Shown here: positions 33,962-41,089 of the stretch, one piece after another
Position numbering within the stretch: the first letter of the stretch is position 1
How the letters are laid out: each line of letters starts with the position of its first letter
Assembly: GCA_007753915.1 (NCBI GenBank)
Contig: CP036352.1
Coordinates: 1,984,001-2,048,000, forward strand
DNA from: Phycisphaerae bacterium RAS2
GTDB lineage: Bacteria; Planctomycetota; Phycisphaerae; UBA1845; UTPLA1
Direction of reading: 5' to 3'
DNA length: 64,000 nt
The notes under the pieces: generated by a model
What the model was told of the DNA's origin: nothing
What the model saw: the letters and a program-made list of their open reading frames with translations, nothing else
Database searches by the model: none
Translations under genes and position numbers: made by a program

Positions 33962-34800
33962 GTTGGAAAGTTTCCAAAGCCGTCAACGATCACTTCTTTG
34001 CCATTACGCCGGCTCCTGCGAAGACCGGACGCGCGGTCCGCGTACCTGATCCGCGCCCAATAGACAGGTGGATTCTCGCCAACCTGGCAGATTTGAGTGA
34101 TGAGTCTGGGCGCGTGCGCGCAGCCATTTCTACCGTTGCGCGCCGCACCGGTTTGACGCGCCGATCGGTGCAGCAAGGGCTTACTCGGCTGGAGGCGCTC
34201 GGCCTGCTTGGCGCCCAACGGTCTCGTGGTGGCGCAGCGGCGGACCAAACGACCCGCTCCACTTTCCAAATAACGCTCCCCCACGGGCGCACGGAGTGCG
34301 CCCCAACGGGTGAATCAAGTGCGCCCGTTGGGCGCATGGTCAGCGCCCCGACGGGCGCACGCCAGGGCAAGGACGGGCGCACCGGGTGCGCCGATACCGA
34401 ACGTTTTCCTGGGTATGAACCGAATAAAAAACGTAACGTTGCTTGCGCAAAGTTGGATCGCAGGCGGGCCGCCTTCGCAAAGACCTGCGGCCAAGACCTG
34501 AAGGCCCTCATCCAAGACGACTTCGTGGACGACCGCTTCAGGTCCGCCACTGAAATCGGTGTGCTGCCTGATACCGATCAAGCCAGGCTGCGAGTTTGGG
34601 CGGCGGCCGAACAGACCCTTCTCGCGGCGTGCGACAACGCAGAAACCAAAATCGCCCTGTTTGTCTATCTGGTGTGCGACCCGAACGGGGTCGCGTGCAT
34701 CACGAATGCCGCCGACGAATCGGCTGCGCACCGAATCAGGCTGTTCTACCACGGCGAGACTTCGCGGCGATTGACGGCAGATGAAGAGGTGCTGACGTGA
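33958..34800 (+). CDS. Replication-initiator-like winged-helix protein with internal repeats
   Basis: This 280-residue protein starts at GTG 33958, overlapping the previous stop. Residues 20-85 contain a phage-O-like winged helix (RAAISTVARRTGLTRRSVQQ, GLTRLEALGLL). Residues 100-140 are low-complexity CAPTG/SAPVG/SAPTG repeats that arise from short DNA repeats. The C-terminal 140 residues are helical. The arrangement of an N-terminal HTH, repeats embedded in the gene and early-operon position parallels initiators that carry the origin within their gene. The function is inferred. Confidence 0.6.
   Translation: MSWKVSKAVNDHFFAITPAPAKTGRAVRVPDPRPIDRWILANLADLSDESGRVRAAISTVARRTGLTRRSVQQGLTRLEALGLLGAQRSRGGAAADQTTRSTFQITLPHGRTECAPTGESSAPVGRMVSAPTGARQGKDGRTGCADTERFPGYEPNKKRNVACAKLDRRRAAFAKTCGQDLKALIQDDFVDDRFRSATEIGVLPDTDQARLRVWAAAEQTLLAACDNAETKIALFVYLVCDPNGVACITNAADESAAHRIRLFYHGETSRRLTADEEVLT
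34283..34382. repeat. Iteron-like repeats inside the initiator-like gene
   Basis: The ten-base word ACGGGCGCAC occurs exactly at 34283-34292, 34351-34360 and 34373-34382, and inverted at 34319-34328. Shorter derivatives (GTGCGCC) lie between. Four exact copies within 100 bases, within the candidate initiator gene, suggest a replication origin. Confidence 0.5.
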
Positions 34801-35075
34801 ATCTATACACGGCGCTCCATGAAGCCGATCGTGCCATTGTTGAGGCAGCCCGTGCAAGGGTGCGATGGATTCAATCGGTACTTCGGCGTGAACGAAACTC
34901 CGGAGCGATTCGCAAACTCCGACTGGACGAACGGCGGGCGATGATCCATTGCGCGATGACCGAGGAAGTCTTTGGTCAACCGCACGCATTCGAGCGCCCG
35001 AAGCCCAAATGGGAATCAATGCAGAATGCTGAAGGGCCGAAATTGGCGATTGTTCGAGAGAGAGTGATAGCATGA
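34797..35075 (+). CDS. Small charged element protein
   Basis: This 92-residue protein starts at a GTG overlapping the previous stop (GTGA) and ends overlapping the next start (ATGA). It is rich in Arg, Glu and Ala (ADRAIVEAARARVRWIQSVL) and predicted helical. No motif is recognised. Support comes from coding character and the coupled position in the early operon. Confidence 0.55.
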   Translation: MNLYTALHEADRAIVEAARARVRWIQSVLRRERNSGAIRKLRLDERRAMIHCAMTEEVFGQPHAFERPKPKWESMQNAEGPKLAIVRERVIA

Positions 35076-35361
35076 GCCTGATCGAATTGCTACCAGAGCG
35101 GGCGGCGGCCGAATTGATTGGCGTTTCTGAGTGCCGGTTGCGCGAAGGGCGATTGAGTCGAGAGGTCGCTCACGTGCATCGACTCGGCCGGGCGACGGCT
35201 TGCTCCGGCTGGCCGATGCGTTGGAACGGCAAGCGGCTGAATTGCGTCGGATGGTGGCGGCCCGCGTGGATGCTGCCGGAACGCGACAGGTTCGCCCATG
35301 GCGCGTCGAGCCGGCCGAGGCAGCGCCTGATTCGGGAGAGGCTGAGAGGGGGCAACCGTGA
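35072..35361 (+). pseudogene. HTH gene with an apparent -1 frameshift
   Basis: The frame beginning at ATG 35072 encodes an excisionase-like start (MSLIELLPERAAAELIGVSE .. VHRLGR). Coding character then continues in the -1 frame (GDGLLRLADALERQAAELRR to AERGQP) and stops at 35361. The switch lies near 35190 at a CGGCCGGGC stretch. Joined, the product is about 96 residues. It may be a real mutation, a base-calling error in the G run, or programmed slippage. In the uninterrupted first frame the protein would end at 35392 with non-family sequence. Confidence 0.45.
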
Positions 35362-35490
35362 TGCGACTGCACAGCATTTTGCGCTCATTTAGGCGAGAAC
35401 CGTTGTTTCCAACGAACCGCAGCGGTTTTTCGAGTCCTGTTGCGACCCGCACCAGTGGATCGTGGGTCAGCCCACACGCTGAACTGTCCT

Positions 35491-35537
35491 GCGGGCGGGG
35501 TGCTGGGGTATTAGCCTCAGGCCCCGCGCCGCTTTTT
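35491..35537 (+). terminator. GC-rich hairpin followed by T-run
   Basis: GCGGGG and CCCCGC form a strong stem around an imperfectly paired 20-base interior (GTGCTGGGG .. CCTCAGG), followed by GCCGC and TTTTT. It fits termination of the early operon just before the promoter of the next operon. Confidence 0.55.
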
Positions 35538-35550
35538 AACCAGATTTCCC

Positions 35551-35584
35551 TTGACGCTGGTGTTGGGAAGTGTAATAATTACAC
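35551..35584 (+). promoter_or_regulatory. Sigma-70-type promoter with overlapping operator palindrome
   Basis: TTGACG at 35551 and TAATAAT at 35573 are spaced 16 bases apart, a good housekeeping-type promoter. The -10 box lies within the symmetric site GTGTAAT-A-ATTACAC (35570-35584), so a repressor bound there would block transcription. The promoter would drive the operon from 35633 through the integrase. Confidence 0.65.
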
Positions 35585-35632
35585 ACCAACAGCGAGCGTA
35601 TCCCGCCGATACCGGAATTGAAGGGTAAAGCG

Positions 35633-35944
35633 ATGCCGAGCAGTGAATCAGAACCGATTATTTTGAGCCGGCGCGATTGGTTGGAAATCAGCGGCGCTCT
35701 CCGGCGCCGCGCGAACGATGAACACCGCATAGCCGAGCGTCAACGGATACAGGCCATTATCGAACGGATCGGAGTTGGCGGAAGCACGGCCGCCGAGCGC
35801 GGAGTTCTGGGTGCGAAGGCATCGGGGGGGTTCCAAGAGTTTTGTCGCGTTGCCGATTCGTTGGGCGTGCCAGTTCCGGCGACGGCGGCCAGGTTCTTCC
35901 AAGAGCGGATGAATGAAATCCTGCCGCTGGACAGCGAGGCTTGA
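35633..35944 (+). CDS. Small element protein
   Basis: This 103-residue helical protein is the first gene after the operator/promoter. It has an Arg-rich middle (SGALRRRANDEHRIAERQRI) and a C-terminal FCRVADSLGVPVPATAARFF segment. ATG 35633 is preferred. It is followed by the next gene after 3 bases. No family is recognised. Confidence 0.55.
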   Translation: MPSSESEPIILSRRDWLEISGALRRRANDEHRIAERQRIQAIIERIGVGGSTAAERGVLGAKASGGFQEFCRVADSLGVPVPATAARFFQERMNEILPLDSEA

Positions 35945-35947
35945 GAG

Positions 35948-36262
35948 ATGCAATCACCATTCAGCCAGGAAGCGATTCGGGCCGCCGCGGCCCTCAAGTC
36001 GATGCCGCTTTCAATCCAGCGCGCGATTGTGGAAGTGCTGGAGCGGCGCGCGCAATCGCCAGCGCAGGGAGCGGACGGTTTCGCCGACGACTGTGACGAT
36101 CAGCATAGCCGCAACAGATTCGCGCGCAACATTGAGCGGCACAAAGCGCGTTGTTTCGAGTTGGCGCAGGTCGCGCTGGGATTGAGCCGCGACAAAGTAG
36201 AGCAACTTATCGCGGCAGTGCGGCGAGAGGTGGAGATTCATGCGGCAGGGCGCACAGCGTGA
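35948..36262 (+). CDS. Small helical element protein
   Basis: This 104-residue protein (MQSPFSQEAIRAAAALKSMP) has two amphipathic helical stretches and a C-terminal ALGLSRDKVEQLIAAVRREV segment. It starts 3 bases after the preceding gene and overlaps the next (GTGA). No motif is recognised; coding is supported by coupling and codon character. Confidence 0.55.
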   Translation: MQSPFSQEAIRAAAALKSMPLSIQRAIVEVLERRAQSPAQGADGFADDCDDQHSRNRFARNIERHKARCFELAQVALGLSRDKVEQLIAAVRREVEIHAAGRTA

Positions 36263-36663
36263 TGGAAGCGATGGACGACAATCTGAAGCATTCTGTCCCG
36301 GCCGGCTGGTGGCGCAGTGAGCGCGGCTTCTTGAGTGTCGAGGGGGCGATATTGACCGCGTGGTACTTCGCGCGGTTGGAAGACATTTATCTGCGAGACG
36401 TTGGGAGACTGCCGCTCCAAGCCGAGGTAGCCGACCTGCTGGAGTTTGCTTCGGCCGGAATGATCCGGGGCGATGTTGGCGACGTGGCGGCCGAATTCTG
36501 TACGGCGCTTGGGGCGCCCAACGCTCCGACGGCCAGGATCGTTGGAAGCCAAAGTCCGGCCGCCCGCGTGCGCGATGGCTGGCACCCGAATACCGACCCA
36601 TGCACGGGTCAATTGTTGAAGCGTCGAGAAGGCGAGACACCAAAGCACGGAGAAGAAAAATGA
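36259..36663 (+). CDS. Small element protein
   Basis: This 134-residue protein starts at GTG 36259 (or ATG 36262). The WWRSERGFLSVEGAILTAWY stretch and LADLLEFASAG-like helices suggest a globular fold. The C-terminus is polar and basic. The stop overlaps the next gene start (ATGA). No family is recognised. Confidence 0.5.
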   Translation: MMEAMDDNLKHSVPAGWWRSERGFLSVEGAILTAWYFARLEDIYLRDVGRLPLQAEVADLLEFASAGMIRGDVGDVAAEFCTALGAPNAPTARIVGSQSPAARVRDGWHPNTDPCTGQLLKRREGETPKHGEEK

Positions 36664-37103
36664 AAACACAAACGGCGAAGAAAGGCAGAGCAGTTCAGCG
36701 AAGGCGATCGGCCGAACTACCGGACTGGGCAGAACCGCCGGAAACGGATCGCGTCTGCTTCACCGGCCGGACCAACGGCGAGTATTTCCCGCCGCGATAC
36801 GTCCGTCACAAGATGGATGATGAAATCCGGGCGGACATCGACAAGGCGCGCGGCTCGATTGTGCCTCGCGGGATGGATCATGTTCAGGTGTGCGTGTTCC
36901 TGGGCAAAGACGGCGGCGAAGAGGTCGCACGGTTTAGCCTTGTCGGACTGGAGAACACGGCCGAGGTCGTTTGTGAACGGCTCGGCGCGTACCTGCAATG
37001 GATGCAATCGCACCTGATTCTGGAGTTGGCAAAGTCGATGGAAGAATGGATTGCCGAGCAACCGCAGTTCATCGTCATCCCCAGCGGGAAGGCGGGCGGA
37101 TAA
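36660..37103 (+). CDS. Small element protein
   Basis: This 147-residue protein has a basic N-terminus (KKGRAVQRRRSAELPDWAEP) and a mixed alpha/beta body with HVQVCVFLGKDGGEEVARFS. The helical C-terminus is LQWMQSHLILELAKSMEEWI. It overlaps its neighbours by ATGA and TAATG junctions, so it is part of one translationally coupled operon ending in the integrase. The function is unknown. Confidence 0.55.
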   Translation: MKTQTAKKGRAVQRRRSAELPDWAEPPETDRVCFTGRTNGEYFPPRYVRHKMDDEIRADIDKARGSIVPRGMDHVQVCVFLGKDGGEEVARFSLVGLENTAEVVCERLGAYLQWMQSHLILELAKSMEEWIAEQPQFIVIPSGKAGG

Positions 37104-37597
37104 TGGACACCGCGATGGCGACACGCGACAATTCGGCTGCCATGATCGTACCCGTTGCGATACGAAAAACAGGCGGCCGATTCGAGGCGTTTGCTCCCGC
37201 GTTCGCCGACTTGAAGCCCGTGCGCGCGGCGTCGATGGATGCCGCGCTCGCGAGAATCACAGAGTCCGTAGCGTCGCACATTGCAGACCTGGCCGATTCC
37301 GGGACAACGGTTCCGGATGTCGGCACGGTTGAGACGATTGCGAAGCGGCCGGAGTGCAAGCGCGCCACCATTACCGTTGTCCAGGTCGATGACAAGGCGC
37401 TCGAGACCGATCGGGAGCGGGTCAACATCATCATCGCGCGGCGCATTCTGGCGGCCGCGGATGATTATGCGAAGCGAAACGGCCTGAACCGGTCCGAGTT
37501 GTTCACGAAGGCGGTTGCGAAGTTCATCGGATTCGACCCTCGCAAGATTCTCCGATTCAAGTGGCGTGGTCGGCCGGCGAAGAAAAAGGGGCGATGA
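37103..37597 (+). CDS. HicB-like antitoxin-fold protein with C-terminal ribbon-helix-helix
   Basis: This 164-residue protein has a HicB-type N-terminal fold (VAIRKTGGRFEAFAPAFADL, then DAALARITESVASHI) and a C-terminal RHH-like segment (DDYAKRNGLNRSELFTKAVA) ending in a basic tail. No hicA-like toxin of about 60-80 residues lies next to it, so it may be a solitary transcriptional regulator. It directly precedes the integrase gene. Confidence 0.6.
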   Translation: MDTAMATRDNSAAMIVPVAIRKTGGRFEAFAPAFADLKPVRAASMDAALARITESVASHIADLADSGTTVPDVGTVETIAKRPECKRATITVVQVDDKALETDRERVNIIIARRILAAADDYAKRNGLNRSELFTKAVAKFIGFDPRKILRFKWRGRPAKKKGR

Positions 37598-37598
37598 C

Positions 37599-38909
37599 AT
37601 GGCGAGTGTTTCGACGAACAAGAAAGGGCTGAAGCGGATTCAGTTCTTTGACGCGGCGGGTGAACGAAAGAGTATTTGGCTTGGCCGCATGACGGACAGG
37701 CAGGCAGACCTTTATCGCGAGCAGATTGAGGCAATTGTATTTTCTCAAAAAACAGGCGACCCGCTGCCGATTCAAACGGAGCAATGGGTTCACCAGCGGG
37801 CACCTGCCTTCAAAAAGAAGCTGGAAAAGGCGGGCCTGATTGAGATCGAAGTCCAGGAAGAGGCCGCGTGCGCAATGCTCGGAGACTTCATCGAGTGCTA
37901 CATCTTGGGTCGAGGCGACGTAAAGGCTGCGACTGGAATCAGCTACTCTAACGCCGAGCGGAACCTCAAGACATTTTTTGGAGCCGATGCACCGCTCAAC
38001 AGCATCACCCCAGCCCGCGCGGAGGAATGGCGAAATTGGCTTAAGTCCCATGAACGGCTTGCTCCAAACACGATCCGACGGAGGACTGGCATTGCAAGGC
38101 AGTTCTTCAGGGCGGCGGCCAAGCGAGGACTGATTGCCGAAAATCCCTTTGAGGGGCTGGCCGCGTCGGTGCGGGAGAATACGTCACGGTTCTACTTTGT
38201 GACACCGGAGGAGACGCGAGCGTTGATCGACACGGCACCGGACTCTCAATGGAGGCTTCTTATCGCATTGGCGCGATACGGCGGACTGCGCATGCCGTCT
38301 GAAGTGCTGCCACTCGCCTGGGATGACGTGGACTGGGATCGCGGTCGATTCACGGTTCATTCGAGCAAGACGGAGCATCACGCTGGGGGCGGAAGTCGAA
38401 GCGTTCCACTGTTCCCGGAGTTGCTCCCCTACATGCGCGAGGCGTTCGAGATGGCCGAAGATGGAGCGACGCATGTCATTACGCGATATCGCGATGCGAC
38501 ACAAAACCTGCGCACGACGCTCGGAAAGATCATCAAGCGAGCGGGCCTGAAGCCGTGGCCGAAGCTGTGGCAGAATATGCGGTCGAGTCGCCAAAGCGAA
38601 CTTGTTGCAGAGTTCCCGGTTCACGTCGTTTGCAAGTGGCTGGGCAACAGTCCGGTCATTGCTGCGAAGCATTACCTTCAGGTGACAGAGGACGATTTCC
38701 AGCGAGCGGCAACCGAGGCGACAATGAAGCCGGCGCCCACATCCAAAAGTAGCGCAAAAAGCGGCGCACTCGCCGCGGCACCGAGCGGCACGGCGCGGCA
38801 GGCAGCGCAAGCGGCGCTATCAAAAACCGCAAGTCACGATGGCGCAAGGCGCTTAGAATATCAAATGGTGGGCGAGGCGGGACTCGAACCCGCACATCCT
38901 TGCGGATAG
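37599..38909 (+). CDS. int: Tyrosine site-specific integrase
   Basis: The protein has 436 residues in the integrated state. Residues 110-200 form the SAM-like core-binding domain. The catalytic domain has R231 (GGLRMPSE), a Lys in HSSKTEHH, the NMRSSR box in place of HxxR, VVCKWLGNS and the nucleophile Tyr359 in AAKHYLQV, the pattern common in planctomycete integrases. The last 17 residues (from VGEAGLEP) are read from the tRNA-Leu gene on the opposite strand, and the stop lies inside the tRNA. In the excised circle the frame would instead continue from the attachment core into 24032-24224, giving 495 residues with a different tail. Confidence 0.93.
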   Translation: MASVSTNKKGLKRIQFFDAAGERKSIWLGRMTDRQADLYREQIEAIVFSQKTGDPLPIQTEQWVHQRAPAFKKKLEKAGLIEIEVQEEAACAMLGDFIECYILGRGDVKAATGISYSNAERNLKTFFGADAPLNSITPARAEEWRNWLKSHERLAPNTIRRRTGIARQFFRAAAKRGLIAENPFEGLAASVRENTSRFYFVTPEETRALIDTAPDSQWRLLIALARYGGLRMPSEVLPLAWDDVDWDRGRFTVHSSKTEHHAGGGSRSVPLFPELLPYMREAFEMAEDGATHVITRYRDATQNLRTTLGKIIKRAGLKPWPKLWQNMRSSRQSELVAEFPVHVVCKWLGNSPVIAAKHYLQVTEDDFQRAATEATMKPAPTSKSSAKSGALAAAPSGTARQAAQAALSKTASHDGARRLEYQMVGEAGLEPAHPCG

Positions 38910-38951
38910 GGGATTTTAAATCCCCAGCGTCTGCCATTCCGCCACTCGCCC
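38866..38951 (-). tRNA. tRNA-Leu (anticodon UAA)
   Basis: On the minus strand the gene runs from GGGCGAG (acceptor 5' strand) to CTCGCCC, discriminator A and an encoded CCA. The anticodon stem-loop is GGGGA-TTTAAAA-TCCCC, giving UAA. A long variable arm (ATCCGCAAGGAT) marks a class II tRNA, and the T-arm is GCGGG-TTCGAGT-CCCGC. The CCA and 3' third come from the integrated element; the pre-insertion junction at 24007 would have had no encoded CCA. Confidence 0.97.
38869..38893 (+). repeat. Right attachment site within tRNA-Leu
   Basis: These 25 bases equal 24007-24031 and cover the discriminator base, acceptor 3' strand and T-arm of tRNA-Leu on the opposite strand. The integrase frame passes through them in the same register as the frame at the left end. 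Confidence 0.93.
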
Positions 38952-39022
38952 GGAGGCTTCATCATTGACTTGATATCCCGCTTCGTCAAACGGCCTCGGC
39001 AGCCGCGCGATATGATTCCGGC

Positions 39023-39895
39023 ATGATTCGCCGCGAGGCTTTTGCCAAGCTGAACCTGACGCTTGCGGTGCGTGGACGCCGCAACGATGGATTTCATGAG
39101 TTGGAATCCTGGGCCGTGCCCATTGCCCTTGCGGATGAATTGCGCTTCGATCCGACGGATGAGCTTCGTCTGTCAATCGAATCAAACGCCGCGGTACCGC
39201 TGGCTGGCGATTCGAGCAATCTGGTTCTTCGCGCAGCCCGGGCATTGGCCGATGCCGTCGGCCGACCACCGCTGGTGCGCATCCACCTCGTCAAGCGCAT
39301 TCCAATTGGCGGCGGGTTGGGCGGCGGCAGCTCGGACGCGGCGGCAACACTCATCGCGTTGAACGAACTTTGGAGGCTCAACGGGTCATTCGATCAACTC
39401 GCTGCCATTGCAGCGACACTCGGATCGGACGTGCCTTTTTTTCTTTCCGGCGGACAGGCCGTCATGCGAGGGCGCGGTGAAATTCTCGAACGCGTGGAAG
39501 GATGGCGAGGCTTCTCCGCGATCGTCATTCCGTCCTTCGGCGTTTCCACGGCTGACGTGTATCGCCGTCACGCACAGCGTGCCGCGATGTCAACAACGCG
39601 TACAACCTCGAATCCATCTGTGCTGCCTTGGACAGTGCGAGGCGCCGGCGCCGATCAACTGCTCCCCATGTTGTCCAACGACCTGGAATCCGCTGCCTTT
39701 GAAATCGAACCGCGCCTCGCGGAGTTACACACGCGATTGTCGGGCGAGGGCGGCCGAATTGTTCGCATGACCGGTAGCGGGAGCTGTCTGTTCACCTTGT
39801 TTGATGATGAATCCGCAGCCCGGGCATGGAGTGCACGAGTCAGGCCGGCGCTTGCGGCCGATGACCGCGTGGAAGTCGCAAGCGTGCTGGGATGA
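39023..39895 (+). CDS. ispE: 4-diphosphocytidyl-2-C-methyl-D-erythritol kinase
   Basis: This 290-residue GHMP-family kinase of the MEP isoprenoid pathway starts MIRREAFAKLNLTLAV, with the AKLNL substrate motif. The ATP-binding glycine/serine motif PIGGGLGGGSSDAAATL lies near residue 95. The C-terminal GHMP motif (IVRMTGSGSCLFTLF) is present. The length is typical (about 290). It lies just outside the tRNA-Leu gene and 115 bases upstream of spoVG, a neighbourhood shared with many bacteria. Confidence 0.95.
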   Translation: MIRREAFAKLNLTLAVRGRRNDGFHELESWAVPIALADELRFDPTDELRLSIESNAAVPLAGDSSNLVLRAARALADAVGRPPLVRIHLVKRIPIGGGLGGGSSDAAATLIALNELWRLNGSFDQLAAIAATLGSDVPFFLSGGQAVMRGRGEILERVEGWRGFSAIVIPSFGVSTADVYRRHAQRAAMSTTRTTSNPSVLPWTVRGAGADQLLPMLSNDLESAAFEIEPRLAELHTRLSGEGGRIVRMTGSGSCLFTLFDDESAARAWSARVRPALAADDRVEVASVLG

Positions 39896-40010
39896 TTCCA
39901 GTTGGATTCCGTGCATTCGCTTGGTTTCATATCTTCGTTGTGGTACGCTTCGAGTTCAGCCGCCGACGATGCACCCTTGATCTGCACCATGACAGTCCGG
40001 AGGCCGCCCG

Positions 40011-40637
40011 ATGAACATTACCGAAGTCCGGATCAAGCTGGTCGGAAGCAATTCCGAGCGGCTGCGAGCGTTTTGCAGCGTGACGCTGGACGGGGAGTTT
40101 GTCATTCGGGACTTGAAGATCATCGACGGCGTCAATGGCCCGTTTGTGGCGATGCCGTCGCGCAAGCTCGCCGATCGCTGCCGCAAATGCGGCTGCAAAA
40201 ACCATCTCCGGGCGCGATTCTGCAACGAGTGCGGCACGCGATTGAATGACAATCGAGCGATTCGGGATGCCCAGGGGCGCATCAAGTTGCACGCCGACGT
40301 GGCACACCCGATCAATCCGTCGGGGCGCGAGCGGATTCAGGCGGAGATCATTCGGGCCTATCAGGAAGAACTGGCCCGCTCGGCCGAGCCGGGGTATCGC
40401 CCGGCGGCGTTCGACGATGACGACGATCTGGGGCCGTCGGAGTACGACGAGTTGATCGACGATTTGAAGCGGACGGCTGCGGCGCGCTCCAATGCAGCGC
40501 GGGAATCGGTCTCACCGGAAACGGAAGCCGAGGCGACTGCTCGCACGTGTCCGAGCCCAATTCGCGCGCCGTCGCATTCCAGCGGCGCTGCCAAACCGTC
40601 GGGACCGAGCGGGTCCTTCAGCGCGGGAATCCTTTAG
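40011..40637 (+). CDS. spoVG: SpoVG-family RNA/DNA-binding regulator with inserted zinc ribbon
   Basis: The N-terminal 55 residues are SpoVG-like ([20 protein letters not shown] .. [30 protein letters not shown]). A zinc ribbon (CRKCGCKNH .. FCNECG) is inserted before the final SpoVG segment ([18 protein letters not shown]). A disordered Asp/Ser/Pro-rich C-terminus brings the length to 208 residues, more than twice the Bacillus protein. The inserted ribbon appears to be a planctomycete form and may extend nucleic-acid binding. Confidence 0.88.
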   Translation: MNITEVRIKLVGSNSERLRAFCSVTLDGEFVIRDLKIIDGVNGPFVAMPSRKLADRCRKCGCKNHLRARFCNECGTRLNDNRAIRDAQGRIKLHADVAHPINPSGRERIQAEIIRAYQEELARSAEPGYRPAAFDDDDDLGPSEYDELIDDLKRTAAARSNAARESVSPETEAEATARTCPSPIRAPSHSSGAAKPSGPSGSFSAGIL

Positions 40638-40658
40638 TACACCTGGCGCGCAAAGCCA

Positions 40659-40967
40659 TCAGGTGCCGATCACGTCATCCAGCGCGGAGATGCTGACCAC
40701 CACGTTGGCGAAGACGAAAATGCGCTGCCGGTTTTCTCGAATGCCCAGCTTCTGTGCGGCGCAGATGTATTCCTCCTTCGTGTCGTGCCCCTCGTTCCGG
40801 TCGCGAATGTCGGCCCGCTCCAGCCAGAACCCCTCCCGCGTCACGCGTTCAAGCGTGCCGAGATAAATCAAGGGGCCTTCCGTGTCCAAGACGACTTTCC
40901 GGCCGACCAGTTCCGCAAGATCAAAGGTGCGGTCGCCGCCGTCGGATTCAGGCGGAATCAACATCAT
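40659..40967 (-). CDS. Conserved small protein, Sm-like beta barrel suspected
   Basis: This 102-residue protein has strand-rich sequence (LAELVGRKVVLDTEGPLIYL, GTLERVTREGFWLERADI) and a C-terminal RIFVFANVVVSISALDDVI, consistent with an Sm-like barrel. A DxxDRNEGHDTKEEY loop and KLGIRENR segment look conserved. It converges with spoVG (21 bases between stops). I cannot assign a function. Confidence 0.65.
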   Translation of the reverse strand: MMLIPPESDGGDRTFDLAELVGRKVVLDTEGPLIYLGTLERVTREGFWLERADIRDRNEGHDTKEEYICAAQKLGIRENRQRIFVFANVVVSISALDDVIGT

Positions 40968-41089
40968 GGCACAAGCATCCTCCGATGGGATAGAATAATC
41001 AGGGATCGGCTGCCGCGGCAGCCCCTAAGAATCGGTGGCCCGACCTCGGCCACCATGGGGCTGGAATTGTGAAATCGAATCAGTTGGGG

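Larger units (their letters stand above)
24007..38893 (+). mobile_element. Prophage-like integrative element in tRNA-Leu(UAA), about 14.9 kb
   Basis: The element is bounded by the 25-bp repeat, and the tyrosine integrase gene abuts the right end at the tRNA. Inside are excisionase-like HTH genes, a replication-initiator-like gene with internal repeats, many small genes in overlapping ATGA/GTGA arrangement, a terminase-small-like HTH protein, beta-rich tail-type proteins and a tape-measure protein. No large terminase, portal, major capsid, protease, holin or lysin was recognised. It is therefore a reduced prophage, a satellite, or a remnant that still looks able to excise. Confidence 0.9.

Noticed and set aside
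35358-35621. 87-codon frame starting at the GTG that overlaps the frameshifted HTH gene
   Set aside because: It runs through a terminator-like hairpin and the operator/promoter, and its sequence has no protein-like pattern.
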